From Galbibacter sp. BG1 (lineage in GTDB: Bacteria > Bacteroidota > Bacteroidia > Flavobacteriales > Flavobacteriaceae): 64,000 bases of DNA. Position 1 is the first letter of the stretch; each line of letters opens with the position of its first letter. Below, piece by piece: positions 34,991 through 44,754 of the stretch. The translations under genes and the position numbers were made by a program. The notes beneath the pieces are model-generated. The model searched no databases. It saw only the letters and a program-made list of their open reading frames with translations, and was not told the origin of the DNA. Where the stretch lies: positions 186,001 to 250,000 of the forward strand of contig NZ_CP058364.1 of NCBI RefSeq assembly GCF_013391805.1, read 5' to 3'.

Positions 34991-37279
34991 TTAGGTCTTT
35001 AATATTTTACTTTCGTTATACTCATTTAATTCCTTTATAAAAGGCTGCTTGTAAAAGCGTTTTCCCGTAGCTTTATAAAGAGCATTGGCCAAAGCACCCA
35101 TCACTGGTGGGAAAGGAGGCTCTCCCAATCCTGTTGGATCTGTATCATTTTTAACAAAAGACACCTCAATATTCTTTGGAGCTTCTTTTTGCCGTATTAA
35201 ACGATATGTATCGAAATTACTTTGTTGCGGATTTCCATTTTTAAAGGAAATTTCCCCATACATGGCAGAACCGATTCCATCTATGGTTCCACCTTCTGCC
35301 ATATTAGTAGCAGCATCTGGGTTTACAACGATTCCGCAATCGAGGGCACAGTAAACATTGTCTACCCTTGGAGTGCTATTTTCCATAGAAAGGTCCAATA
35401 CATGCGCAACATAAGAATTATGACAATAATAAGCCGCTACTCCACGGCCGCTATTGGAAGCATTGGTGTCCCAATTAGACATTTTACGCACTAAATTTAA
35501 AACTCCGATATACCGTTCTGCGTCGTAATCATTTTTTTCGCCAACCGGATTTTCTTTGGCTTTATTTAATAATTCCAGTCTAAAGTCGATTGGATCCTTT
35601 CCAGCTTCTTCGGCTACCTCATCTAAAAAAGCTTGCTCGGCACCGGCAATAAAATTAGACCGTGGCGCACGGAATGCTCCCGTAGTTATATTCGAATCGA
35701 TCGTCCAACTTTCCGCCAAGTAATTTTCTACTGCCCCCGCTGGAAACCGATTTGAAAACAAAGGGCTTTCTGGAATACCGCCAGCCCTCACATGGAAACC
35801 AATAAGGTTATTATTTTCATCTAATGCTGCCTTGTAATGGGCATGATATGCGGGTCGATACGTTCCAAACGTCATATCATCTTCCCTGGTGTATATAAGT
35901 TTTACAGGAGATTTTAATTTCTGTGATAAAGCTGCTGCCTCAGTTACAAAATGACCGTAAAGTCTACGACCAAAACCGCCTCCCATGCGGGTCATCTGTA
36001 TTTCAATATTCTCCTTAGGCATTCCCAAACGTTCGGCTACACTATTTTCCATAAATTCTGGAGTTTGTATTGGGCCAATAAGGGTAGCCTTATCATCGGT
36101 AACATCTGCAAAGAAGTTCATAGGCTCCATACAATTATGAGCTAAGAAAGGTGCGTAATAACTTCTTTCTATCGTTCTTGCTGCAGTTTTAAAAGCTTTC
36201 TGGGTATCACCATCTTTGCGGGCCACTTCAATTTTTGCACCTTTGGAAGCCATGTTATCCATCATTTTTACATGATCTTCTGTGCTTTCCAATCCTTTAG
36301 GGTGGCTAACCGTGGTATCCCTACCAAATATATCCATGTTAAGGACTATTTCGGGAGATTCTTCCCAGTCTACTTTCAATGCTTTTTTAGCATTCATAAC
36401 TTCCCAAGTACTTTTTCCAACTACCACGACCAGTTTGTCGAAGGCGTCCGTATCGAAAGCACTTCGCTTATAATCATCTTTAAAAGTTTCTAATTCTACC
36501 ACGTCTACAATTCCCGGCATATCTTTAATGGAATCAGGATCAAAAGAATTTAATCGTTTGCCAAATGCTGGAGGATGTACAATCATAGCTATCAGCATAT
36601 CATCTTGATATGTGTCTAAACCAAATAAAGGCTGCCCCGTTACTATTTTTTTTCCATCTACATTTTTACGGGACGTACCAATGATCGAAAAATCCTTTTT
36701 CTCCTTTAGTGCTACTTCTTTTGGAACTTCCAATTTAGATGCTGTCGCTGCAACATCTCCGTAAGAAATAGACTTATCACTATTTTTATGTGAAATGATT
36801 CCTTTGTTTACAGAAAGTTCTTCTAGAGGAACTTCCAATTTTTCTGCGGCCGCCATTAACAACATTTCCCGTGCTGTAGCACCTGCCATTCGCAACGTTT
36901 CCCAACTTTGACGGATAGATTGACTACCACCCGCTATTTGCCTTTTAAAAACATCCGTATTTAACGGTGCTTGCTCCACCACCACATTTTTCCAATCTAC
37001 ATCCAATTCTTCCGCAACAATCATAGGCATAGATGTTTTTACATTTTGTCCTATTTCTGGGTTCGGGGAATAAATAGTTACCACTCCATTATCGCCAACT
37101 TTTAAATAGCCATTCAGCTCAAACCACTCATCGGGCATTTCCAGAGCTACTTCCTTATTCTCAGCTTCTACGGCTTTTTTGCACGCCAACCAATTAAAAC
37201 CGATTACCAATCCGCCTCCAGCCATGGAAACGCTCTTTATAAAAGACCTTCTTCCTATTCCTGTTTGTATCTTTTTCAT
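34991..37279 (-). CDS. Molybdenum hydroxylase large subunit (isoquinoline 1-oxidoreductase type)
   Basis: 762-residue xanthine-oxidase-family subunit that binds the molybdopterin cytosine dinucleotide cofactor. A Tat signal (GRRSFIKSVSMAGGG) targets it to the periplasm, which is the IorB/aldehyde-dehydrogenase subgroup layout. Seen: GTSRKNVDGKKIVTGQPLFG, the RMGGGFGRRLYGHF cofactor motif, FRAPRSNFIAGAEQAFLDE and the C-terminal TGLGEPPFPPVMGALANA with the catalytic glutamate. Electrons pass to the 2Fe-2S subunit encoded 116 bases upstream. The true substrate (aldehyde or N-heterocycle) cannot be told. Confidence 0.9.
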   Translation of the reverse strand: MKKIQTGIGRRSFIKSVSMAGGGLVIGFNWLACKKAVEAENKEVALEMPDEWFELNGYLKVGDNGVVTIYSPNPEIGQNVKTSMPMIVAEELDVDWKNVVVEQAPLNTDVFKRQIAGGSQSIRQSWETLRMAGATAREMLLMAAAEKLEVPLEELSVNKGIISHKNSDKSISYGDVAATASKLEVPKEVALKEKKDFSIIGTSRKNVDGKKIVTGQPLFGLDTYQDDMLIAMIVHPPAFGKRLNSFDPDSIKDMPGIVDVVELETFKDDYKRSAFDTDAFDKLVVVVGKSTWEVMNAKKALKVDWEESPEIVLNMDIFGRDTTVSHPKGLESTEDHVKMMDNMASKGAKIEVARKDGDTQKAFKTAARTIERSYYAPFLAHNCMEPMNFFADVTDDKATLIGPIQTPEFMENSVAERLGMPKENIEIQMTRMGGGFGRRLYGHFVTEAAALSQKLKSPVKLIYTREDDMTFGTYRPAYHAHYKAALDENNNLIGFHVRAGGIPESPLFSNRFPAGAVENYLAESWTIDSNITTGAFRAPRSNFIAGAEQAFLDEVAEEAGKDPIDFRLELLNKAKENPVGEKNDYDAERYIGVLNLVRKMSNWDTNASNSGRGVAAYYCHNSYVAHVLDLSMENSTPRVDNVYCALDCGIVVNPDAATNMAEGGTIDGIGSAMYGEISFKNGNPQQSNFDTYRLIRQKEAPKNIEVSFVKNDTDPTGLGEPPFPPVMGALANALYKATGKRFYKQPFIKELNEYNESKILKT

Positions 37280-37395
37280 GTGCTGTTATTTATAGTTTTT
37301 TCAAATGTCGCATGGAACATCCATACAATCTTACCACTATGTGGCTAAAAATTAATCGTGGATGTTTCATTTTCTTCAAATTTTAATGGCGTTAG

Positions 37396-37863
37396 TTATG
37401 CAGATTGCGTATTGGAAGCAGCCGATTTAATCGCCGCCTTAATTCTTTTATAAGTTCCGCAGCGACAAATATTTCCATTCATTGCGGTTTCGATATCATC
37501 ATCGGTAGGATTCGGATTTTCTTTTAACAGTGCGGCAGCAGACATAATTTGTCCAGCTTGGCAGTAACCGCATTGGGGCACATCTATTTCCAACCATGCC
37601 TGCTGCACTGGGTGATCCCCGCTTTCAGACAAGCCTTCTATAGTTGTGATTTTTTGATCTGTAATTGAAGACACCGGTACTTGGCAAGAGCGTACAGCAG
37701 CACCGTTTAGATGGACAGTACATGCTCCGCATTGGGCTATACCGCAACCATATTTGGTACCTACCAATTTTAAATGATCCCTTAGAACCCAAAGTAATGG
37801 GGTTTGCGGATCTACATCTACCGTTTCCGTTTTTCCGTTGATAGTGATACTAAATGCTGCCAT
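37396..37863 (-). CDS. 2Fe-2S subunit of the molybdenum hydroxylase
   Basis: 155 residues from the ATG at 37863; the longer frame begins with TTG at 37869. N-terminal plant-type ferredoxin site [16 protein letters not shown]...RSCQVP, then C-terminal all-helical site [11 protein letters not shown]...[11 protein letters not shown], the standard two-cluster small subunit. It has no Tat signal of its own, so it likely goes out with the large subunit. The genes are adjacent in the order small-large, with a 116-base gap. Confidence 0.92.
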   Translation of the reverse strand: MAAFSITINGKTETVDVDPQTPLLWVLRDHLKLVGTKYGCGIAQCGACTVHLNGAAVRSCQVPVSSITDQKITTIEGLSESGDHPVQQAWLEIDVPQCGYCQAGQIMSAAALLKENPNPTDDDIETAMNGNICRCGTYKRIKAAIKSAASNTQSA

Positions 37864-38073
37864 GACCAAAAATTTTCCCTTAATTTACTAAAATTATAGC
37901 ATAGCAAATGTTAATTCCGAATAATTTAATCTGGATTCAAATGAAGACAAAATAGAACAATTGTTCTTTGAGCCATAAATTTTGTCGAAAAGAATGTTTC
38001 TTAAGGTATAATCCTATTAGAAATATATGGAAAACTATTCCCTTAGTAATTGCTTAAGGTGTTAACTAAACCA

Positions 38074-39381
38074 TTAAGGATTTATCCAATTACTTTTAAT
38101 AACTATTCTTACCTCATTAAAGTAATTCTTCCGAAGCTGTTTTAATTTGTGCTTGGTAAGCGTTCTCTTAAGCTCAAAAGCATTTATATTTAAATTAGCT
38201 CCATACTTCTGCACAAAGTATTGTACACTCGGCTCCTCTATCTGCAACTCATCAATCCAACGATAAAATGCATTTTTAAGACTTACTTCATCTTTATTCA
38301 TGGCTTTTAAAACCAAATGAAAATAAAATTTTTCAGAATTCAGATATGCCTCGCGTCTAGCCGTTAAATAACGAACCAGCCATCGTATGATACGGAATAC
38401 TATAATTAAGGCTATCAAACAAAGTAAAACGGCAATTATAAATTGCTTTAAAGAAAGTCCAAGAATAGTCAATGGTTTTTCCTCTTCTGCTTCCTCTGCT
38501 GCCACCTCCTTTTGTTGCTGTAACCTTAAGGAGTCCCGCACACTCTCGAGCATTCCCAAATCGGGGTTTGGTTTTACTTTTATGGTTCTTGCTTTTAACG
38601 TACGTTTATAAAGCTTTTTAGAATAAGGATTAAACCAAGTGTAAACCTTTTCTGGTAGTTCAACCTCCCCTTCTTTTTCAAATAAATAACGTAACGTTTC
38701 GGTACGTTGGGCACTTATAGCTGTTTTGGATTTATTATTATCTACAGTGCTACGCCCTGGGTACATGCTTACATTGGGTAAACTGTCCCATACCGTTGGG
38801 GGTATTAATTCAGCAACGGTCCAAGCGGCATTTCTAGTGATGGTACGTTGTAGAACATCGCCTACTTTTACTTCGGAAGTATTTACCGACCAATTTTCGG
38901 AAACCGTTAAATTGGTTGCTACCAACCACTCCGATGATTGAAATGTCTTAGGAATAGGTTTAACCGTTATTGCTACCGGTTTACTTTTTACCGTACGTTT
39001 AACACCTTTATATCCTCCGGGAGGTGGTGTTTCCACTTCAATATCTAACGCGGGAAATTCAATATCATCGTCGCTAAAAGGAAAAACATGATAGATAAGC
39101 TCAACCCCAGAATAGTTTTGTCCATTTTGAACAAAAGATTTACTTACTGGCCTAAAATATACCGTAAATGCACCTTCTACCTTAATATTCCCCAAATCCA
39201 AACCTGTTGTAAACCATGTAGAAGTGTAAACCGTAACGCTAACTTGTATGGGTTCACCTACAAATACGCTTTTTTTATCGGCAGTTACAGAGCTCCATAC
39301 ATTTTGAGCACTCCCTTCTGAAATTCCGAAAAGGAGGCACACAAAAACAATAAGCGGTATGAAATCAATACGCACCTTCAT
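38074..39381 (-). CDS. batD: BatD-like membrane protein
   Basis: 435 residues. A signal peptide ends at EGSAQN; beta-rich periplasmic domains follow (SSVTADKKSVFVGEPIQVSVTVY typical of BatD), then a membrane helix at about 305-330 (LKQFIIAVLLCLIALIIVFRII) and a helical cytoplasmic tail. Last gene of the moxR-bat operon, overlapping the preceding gene by 17 bases. The Bat proteins were named for aerotolerance in Bacteroides; their biochemical task is still uncertain and may involve envelope integrity. Confidence 0.85.
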   Translation of the reverse strand: MKVRIDFIPLIVFVCLLFGISEGSAQNVWSSVTADKKSVFVGEPIQVSVTVYTSTWFTTGLDLGNIKVEGAFTVYFRPVSKSFVQNGQNYSGVELIYHVFPFSDDDIEFPALDIEVETPPPGGYKGVKRTVKSKPVAITVKPIPKTFQSSEWLVATNLTVSENWSVNTSEVKVGDVLQRTITRNAAWTVAELIPPTVWDSLPNVSMYPGRSTVDNNKSKTAISAQRTETLRYLFEKEGEVELPEKVYTWFNPYSKKLYKRTLKARTIKVKPNPDLGMLESVRDSLRLQQQKEVAAEEAEEEKPLTILGLSLKQFIIAVLLCLIALIIVFRIIRWLVRYLTARREAYLNSEKFYFHLVLKAMNKDEVSLKNAFYRWIDELQIEEPSVQYFVQKYGANLNINAFELKRTLTKHKLKQLRKNYFNEVRIVIKSNWINP

Positions 39382-41086
39382 TGGTTTTTGGTTTCATGTT
39401 ATACTTTTTGGCCTGGTATTTAAATTTCTTTTCAAGAAAAATAGAAGGGTCATCATCTACCTTTCTCATGAGTACATTTTGATTGGGTTCTTGAATTTGA
39501 GATTTAAGATCATCTGGCACTTCGTCGAGTTCTTTTCCTTTATGTATATTAGACGAGACTTCCTCTTCCAACCGCTCCTTTTCCATATCTTTTTTAGAAG
39601 CTTCCTGCCCTCCACCACCAAGATTCTCCATACTATCGTTTTGTCTGTTTTTTGCTTTTTTACCCTGCTCATCTTGGGCTTCTTCGGCTGCTTGTGGGGT
39701 CATACCATCGGTCTGACCGAGCAGTTTCTTTATCTGGGTGTTATTTTGTGAAGCCATTTCGAGGGAAGGATCTTTTTCAATAGCTTTATTAAACGCAAAA
39801 GAAGCTGCCTCGTAATCTCCATTCTTAAAATAAGCCAATCCTAAATTATATTGCCCCGCTGCTGTAGTATCTTCAGAAAAAGCATTGATGGCATCTTCAT
39901 AATCTCCAGATTTAAAATAAGCAACGCCCTTTCGCAAAGGATCGGAATATTCTTCTGCGGCATCTTTAAAATCTCCTTTATCACTTAGAAGTTGCCCTTG
40001 ATAATCGGGAGTATACCACAGATCCTTGAAAGATCGATCGCCAGAACACGAGGTAAGAGAAATAAATAAGAGTCCGTACAGAACCCATCCTCTGCGGAAC
40101 CAAAACAATATTAAAATAGTCATTGGAATTACAGCCAAAAGTCCAAGATCTCTCCATTCATTTTCTTTTTCTGTATCTTTTGTGGTAAAAGTTAAATTCT
40201 TTTTAATTGCTTGAGCAATGGCCTCCACATCACTATCGTCTAAAGTCAGCGGTTGTACTGTAATTCCGTCGATGGCATTTAAACTAGCCATGGTGGTAGC
40301 ATCCAGATTTGAATGCACTACATCGCCGTTAGGGTCTTTTATCTCACGTCCACGCACATCTTTAATATCTGCCCCGTTTGGAGTATTTACGGGAAGGATC
40401 ATAACAGTATTTTTTGAGTTTCGCACATACTCTGTTAAAAGGGTACGTTCTTTTTCAGAAAAATCATCTGAGATCAACAAAAGTGTTCCAGGGGCTTCGT
40501 TTACTTGAGTCAATGAGTCTCCAAGAATCAAGGCAGCTTCCAAGTCAGATCCTGGAAACGGCATAACATTGGGTTTTATGTTTTCTATATGACTATCTAT
40601 AATAACGTAATCCTTGGTTAATGGAACTATGGTATGAGCCGTACCCGCATATCCCACCAATGCCATTCGAGCCCTAGGATTGTATTTTATTAAATCTTTA
40701 ATCTTAAACTTTGCGCGCTCCAAACGATTTGGCTGCACATCCTCTGCCATCATGCTTTGTGAAAGATCCAACAATACAACCATAGGGGTCTCTAGTTTTT
40801 GGCCTGGCAGTTTAATTTTTTTCCAAGTAGGTCCAGCCAAGGCCATAATCCCAAATGCCATTGCAAACAAAAGAACCACATGCATCCAAACTTTCGCTTT
40901 ATTGCTGCCTTTAAAAATTACGTAAGGACGTAAATGGGGAGCAATCACTTTTTTCCATTTTATTTCCTGCCGCATACTCATTAAACTAAGTAGCAGCAAG
41001 ACAAGAACAGGCAAAAATAACCAAAGGAATTCTGGCCGAAGAAAGTGGAAATCGCTCCATGATATAGGTAACAGATCTTTATACAT
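39365..41086 (-). CDS. BatB/BatC fusion: von Willebrand A and TPR protein
   Basis: 573 residues. Two N-terminal membrane helices, a von Willebrand factor A domain with MIDAS site DLSQSMMAE (about residues 90-290), another membrane helix (LLAVIPMTILILFWF), a lipobox-like FISLTSC, then TPR repeats (AAEEYSDPLRKGVAYFKSGDY, QYNLGLAYFKNGDYEAASF) and a charged tail. In Bacteroides these are separate batB and batC genes; here they are one chain. Overlaps batA by eight bases and the BatD-like gene by 17. Confidence 0.87.
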   Translation of the reverse strand: MYKDLLPISWSDFHFLRPEFLWLFLPVLVLLLLSLMSMRQEIKWKKVIAPHLRPYVIFKGSNKAKVWMHVVLLFAMAFGIMALAGPTWKKIKLPGQKLETPMVVLLDLSQSMMAEDVQPNRLERAKFKIKDLIKYNPRARMALVGYAGTAHTIVPLTKDYVIIDSHIENIKPNVMPFPGSDLEAALILGDSLTQVNEAPGTLLLISDDFSEKERTLLTEYVRNSKNTVMILPVNTPNGADIKDVRGREIKDPNGDVVHSNLDATTMASLNAIDGITVQPLTLDDSDVEAIAQAIKKNLTFTTKDTEKENEWRDLGLLAVIPMTILILFWFRRGWVLYGLLFISLTSCSGDRSFKDLWYTPDYQGQLLSDKGDFKDAAEEYSDPLRKGVAYFKSGDYEDAINAFSEDTTAAGQYNLGLAYFKNGDYEAASFAFNKAIEKDPSLEMASQNNTQIKKLLGQTDGMTPQAAEEAQDEQGKKAKNRQNDSMENLGGGGQEASKKDMEKERLEEEVSSNIHKGKELDEVPDDLKSQIQEPNQNVLMRKVDDDPSIFLEKKFKYQAKKYNMKPKTNEGAY

Positions 41087-42086
41087 ACACTTCCTTTTTT
41101 TGTTTGAATTGTTTTACAAAGTTTACAATAGTTTGTATAATCATAAATAGAAGCAGCACTGCCAAAGCAGCTCCAAGAGGGTAATAATACAATAATGTAA
41201 CGGGCTTGTTTTGCTCTTCTTCGTACTCTATAGGTTCCAATTTATCAACCTCCTTATAGATGTCTTCTAGCATTTCTTTGTCTTTGGCATTAAAGTAAGT
41301 CCCGCCGGTAGCTTCTGCAATTTGTTTTAATGTTTTTTCATCAAGATCGATACCCGCTTTACTAGGATCGCCGATACCAATGGTATAGATTCTAACGGAA
41401 TCCCTTTTGGCGATATCCGCAGCATCCATGGGTAAAATATCAATTCCAGCGTCCACTCCATCGGTTAAAAGCAACATTACCTTGGTTTTTATAGTATCCC
41501 GTTCAAACATTTTTACGCCTTTGGTTATCGCCTTCCCAATGTAGGTTAATTGCCCCGCCATCCCCACATCGGCTTCTTCCAACATTTCATCTACTACATT
41601 TAAATCGGGTGTAAAAGGTGCTTGAATGTAAGCGCTTGACGCAAAGAAGATAAGTCCCATTCTATCTCCTTCCCGTTTCTTAATAAACTCGTGCATTACT
41701 TCCTTTACCGCTTCCCATCGGGTGGATTTTTTCCCATCAATAACCCAGTCTTTTTGGGCCATACTGAAGGAAATATCAGCGGTTACCAAAAAATTTCGGG
41801 AAGTTTTCACCTTCATTTCCGGCTTTCCCACCAATTGCGGGGAAGAAAGTGCTATTATAAGCAGTATCCAGCAGAGTAAGAGACCTATCCAAACCAATAC
41901 GTTTCGTTTTTTTATAAGAGCAGAATGTTTTGGCTTTTGCTTTGTATAGTCTACTGCATTGTTAAATATCGGATAAAACATAGACGCACTTTTAATGCGC
42001 AATGCCGGAAGCAAAAAGTATACTAAGAACGGCAAAGGCAATAAAAAATAAACCCAAGGATATGCTATTTCAAAATTTTCAGGCAT
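41079..42086 (-). CDS. batA: BatA: membrane-anchored von Willebrand A protein
   Basis: 335 residues. Membrane helices at both ends of the chain and a von Willebrand A domain between, with MIDAS TADISFSMAQKD (D-x-S-x-S), KVMLLLTDGVDAG and the aerotolerance-type KSTRWEAVKEVMHEFI segment. Binds divalent cation and probably protein partners, with MoxR supplying ATP-driven remodelling. Part of the tightly overlapping bat cluster. Confidence 0.9.
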   Translation of the reverse strand: MPENFEIAYPWVYFLLPLPFLVYFLLPALRIKSASMFYPIFNNAVDYTKQKPKHSALIKKRNVLVWIGLLLCWILLIIALSSPQLVGKPEMKVKTSRNFLVTADISFSMAQKDWVIDGKKSTRWEAVKEVMHEFIKKREGDRMGLIFFASSAYIQAPFTPDLNVVDEMLEEADVGMAGQLTYIGKAITKGVKMFERDTIKTKVMLLLTDGVDAGIDILPMDAADIAKRDSVRIYTIGIGDPSKAGIDLDEKTLKQIAEATGGTYFNAKDKEMLEDIYKEVDKLEPIEYEEEQNKPVTLLYYYPLGAALAVLLLFMIIQTIVNFVKQFKQKKEVYV

Positions 42087-42570
42087 GTGTTTTTATCCAT
42101 TTTTTAGAATTCAACAGAATTTTTTGTCGTATCTCATTTGGCGGTTCCTTATCGTAATATACCATCTCTACAAGATTATTTTTATAGGGTGTGAATAGTG
42201 GCTTTTTAACCTTTTCATCTAAAAATGAAATCCATTGCTCGCCATAAAGGGTTCCCGCAGTTTCCCTTCCGAACGCATGAATAGCAACCATTTTTAGGAT
42301 TACCATAATTTCTGAAGTGGAATGAACTCCTTCCAAATTTTTGAGTGCTTCCCGGCGGTAGGCATTTTTTCTATGATGCTTAATCACAAAATATAAAATG
42401 ATAAGACTTATAGCGATCAAAATGATAGGCAATATTTTCCAACCGATCGTTTCCATTGTAAAGGGAACTGGATCGGGTCCATAAAGGGGTTGAAGCCGAA
42501 GATCCTCAGGTTTAATAGCCAGAGTGTCCTTTACACTAACACTATCTTGTATGTTTTGTTTGTAATTCAT
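42079..42570 (-). CDS. DUF4381-type membrane protein of the bat operon
   Basis: 163 residues with one membrane helix (ILPIILIAISLIILYFVIK, about 50-70) and a cytoplasmic helical part including AIHAFGRETAGTLYGEQWISFLDEK, the family hallmark. Lies between the DUF58 gene (directly adjacent) and batA (overlap of eight bases). No enzymatic motif; probably a structural partner of the Bat complex. Confidence 0.82.
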   Translation of the reverse strand: MNYKQNIQDSVSVKDTLAIKPEDLRLQPLYGPDPVPFTMETIGWKILPIILIAISLIILYFVIKHHRKNAYRREALKNLEGVHSTSEIMVILKMVAIHAFGRETAGTLYGEQWISFLDEKVKKPLFTPYKNNLVEMVYYDKEPPNEIRQKILLNSKKWIKTHA

Positions 42571-43512
42571 TTATTTCTTGGCATTAGCCCTTCCAAAAAC
42601 TTCCTTTAATTGATCTTCAACTGGAGTTACCGTATTTATGGTAAAAACTGGGATACGGTATTTTTTCATGGTCTCTTGAAAATCGTATAGTTTTTTATCG
42701 AATCCTTTTTTAAATTCTTGTTCTATTTTATTGTTAGTTCCATCCACCGTAATCTGTTTCTCGATATTTCCAGCCACAAATTTTGTTTGGGGAATTTGTC
42801 GTTCCATGGGATCGTAAACTTTAGCCAATATAATATCATTATGACGCGAGATTCCTGCTATTGCACGAACAATTCCAGCATCGTACCGCACAAAATCGCT
42901 TATTATGACCACCAAATAATCGTGGGTAACAATATTGAATACCCTTTGAACTATCTTTTTAAGTGTTTCTTCTTTTGCTTGTGGTTTGGCATCCTTTAAT
43001 TTATGATTCCTATCCACTATTTTTTCAAGTAAATTGAGTATACTTTTTCTACTTCGCTTTGGGGCAACAACGTCAAAATCTTCATCAGAAAAAATAACTC
43101 CTCCAAGCCTGTCCCCTTCTTTAAATACTCTAAACGCGGCAATAGCAGCCAGTTCTGCCGCCACTGTTGCCTTGGTCTTATTTACAGAACCAAAAAACAT
43201 GGAATAGGATTGATCCACAACAATTAAAACGGGTTTTTCCTTTTCTTCCGTATAAACCCTAGTGTGTGTTTTTTGTGTTCGTGCGGTTACTTTCCAATCT
43301 ATATTTCGTATATCATCACCTTTTACATAATTACGAACCTCTTCAAAATCCAAACCCCGACCGCGCAATTTGGACGCATGTTTTCCCGCCAGGATACTAT
43401 TTACCTTTTGTTTTCTGGCCAACAGACTGAAATGCTGCGCCAAATGCTCTTTCTTAAGCAATTCACCAAGGGAAGTAAAAACGTTTTCGGGATATGTTTG
43501 TTTCTTAGACAT
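42571..43512 (-). CDS. DUF58 protein of the bat operon
   Basis: 313 residues. The DUF58 core is GRGLDFEEVRNYVKGDDIRNIDWKVTART, here followed by a von Willebrand-like half with DQSYSMFFGS. Soluble, cytoplasmic. DUF58 genes next to moxR are the standard pair. It is separated from moxR by 209 bases that contain a repeat element, yet remains the second gene in order. Confidence 0.9.
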   Translation of the reverse strand: MSKKQTYPENVFTSLGELLKKEHLAQHFSLLARKQKVNSILAGKHASKLRGRGLDFEEVRNYVKGDDIRNIDWKVTARTQKTHTRVYTEEKEKPVLIVVDQSYSMFFGSVNKTKATVAAELAAIAAFRVFKEGDRLGGVIFSDEDFDVVAPKRSRKSILNLLEKIVDRNHKLKDAKPQAKEETLKKIVQRVFNIVTHDYLVVIISDFVRYDAGIVRAIAGISRHNDIILAKVYDPMERQIPQTKFVAGNIEKQITVDGTNNKIEQEFKKGFDKKLYDFQETMKKYRIPVFTINTVTPVEDQLKEVFGRANAKK

Positions 43513-43563
43513 TTAGATGAATTATATTTCGATACATTTTATAGGAACAAATTTGTGTTTTTA

Positions 43564-43690
43564 AGGGCTTCGACTCCCGAAGCTACGTTCGGGACGAGAT
43601 ACCGAAGTATCGGGACAGCCTGGCAATAGAACTCTAAAATTAGGGAGACTGCCACACTTCGCTACGCTTCGTTCGCAGTGACGGTAACCG
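43564..43690. repeat. REP-like intergenic element
   Basis: Lies between moxR and the DUF58 gene. Hairpin CCCGAA (43576-43581) / TTCGGG (43588-43593), a second small hairpin CCGA / TCGG (43602-43613), then the block CTGCCACACTTCGCTACGC to GCAGTGACGG (43649-43684), a sequence type I recognise from many flavobacterial intergenic regions. GC-rich compared with its surroundings. May mark an insertion of a repeat family inside the operon. Confidence 0.6.
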
Positions 43691-43721
43691 TTTAAATATC
43701 CTGTCATAAACTAATCATTAG

Positions 43722-44687
43722 TTAAGCCACCACAGCTACTTGTTTCAATACCTCATCTGTTACTTCGTTGGCAGCTACGCCATCGGCATTGGCTTCGTAG
43801 CTTAGAATTAACCTATGTCGCAAACAATCGTGTACCACTGCCCGGATATCATCGGGAGTTACTGCATCGCGGCCTTGCATCCAAGCATGTACCCTACTGG
43901 TCCTATCGATGGCGATGGATGCTCGTGGACTTCCACCGTAGTCCAACCACTTAGACAAGTCTTTTCCGTATTTAGATGGATACCGTGTAGCGGAAATGAT
44001 ATCCACTATGTACTTCTCCATTGCTTCGGAAATCTTTATGGAGGCTATCTCTTTTCTGGCATCAAAAATAACCTTCGGCTCTAGCCGCTGTTGTTCTTCT
44101 GTTGGCGCCTTTTTCTGCTCCTCTCTGTTTAATCGGATAATCTTAATTTCTGAAGCATCATCTGGATAATCTATGGTAACGTGCATTATAAAACGGTCCA
44201 TTTGTGCTTCGGGCAAAGGGTACGTCCCTTCCTGCTCGACAGGGTTTTGGGTTGCCATTACCATAAATAGCGGATCCATTTTATAGGTTTTTCCGGCTAC
44301 GGATACTTGTCGCTCTTCCATTGCTTCCAAGAGTGCAGATTGCACTTTTGCAGGAGCTCTGTTGATCTCATCTGCTAAAATGAGATTACTGAATATAGGC
44401 CCCTCCTGAAAAACGAATTTTTCCTTTAATTCTGGCTGATATATCTCTGTTCCCGTTATATCGGAAGGCAATAAATCTGGTGTAAACTGAATTCTGCTAA
44501 GACCGCAATTAAGTTCTTTGGCCAAGGTTTTAATTGCCCTGGTCTTTGCCAAACCTGGCAAACCCTCCAGCAGCATATTCCCGTCTGCCAACAACACAAG
44601 TATGAGCCTTTCAACCAAACGGTCTTGCCCTATAATGGAAGCCGACATACGGTTGCGTAATTCTTTAATAGATTCTAAAGTTGTCAT
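43722..44687 (-). CDS. MoxR-family ATPase of the bat operon
   Basis: 321 residues. Walker A EGLPGLAKTRAIKT, Walker B NLILADEINRAPAKVQSALLEAMEE, sensor 1 VMATQNPVEQEGTYPLPEAQM and the MoxR C-terminal lid with WLDYGGSPRAS. First gene of the moxR-DUF58-DUF4381-batA-batB/C-batD series. Differs from the other MoxR at 20290 and belongs to a different operon type. Confidence 0.93.
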   Translation of the reverse strand: MTTLESIKELRNRMSASIIGQDRLVERLILVLLADGNMLLEGLPGLAKTRAIKTLAKELNCGLSRIQFTPDLLPSDITGTEIYQPELKEKFVFQEGPIFSNLILADEINRAPAKVQSALLEAMEERQVSVAGKTYKMDPLFMVMATQNPVEQEGTYPLPEAQMDRFIMHVTIDYPDDASEIKIIRLNREEQKKAPTEEQQRLEPKVIFDARKEIASIKISEAMEKYIVDIISATRYPSKYGKDLSKWLDYGGSPRASIAIDRTSRVHAWMQGRDAVTPDDIRAVVHDCLRHRLILSYEANADGVAANEVTDEVLKQVAVVA

Positions 44688-44754
44688 TATACTAGTTGAT
44701 AAAGTTATATTTATAATAATTCAACAAACACTTAAATTTAATGAATATTTTCCT

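Noticed and set aside
39359-39751. 130-codon plus-strand frame opposite batB/C
   Set aside because: Lies wholly over two strongly supported minus-strand genes; hydrophobic composition results from reading Lys/Glu-rich codons backwards.
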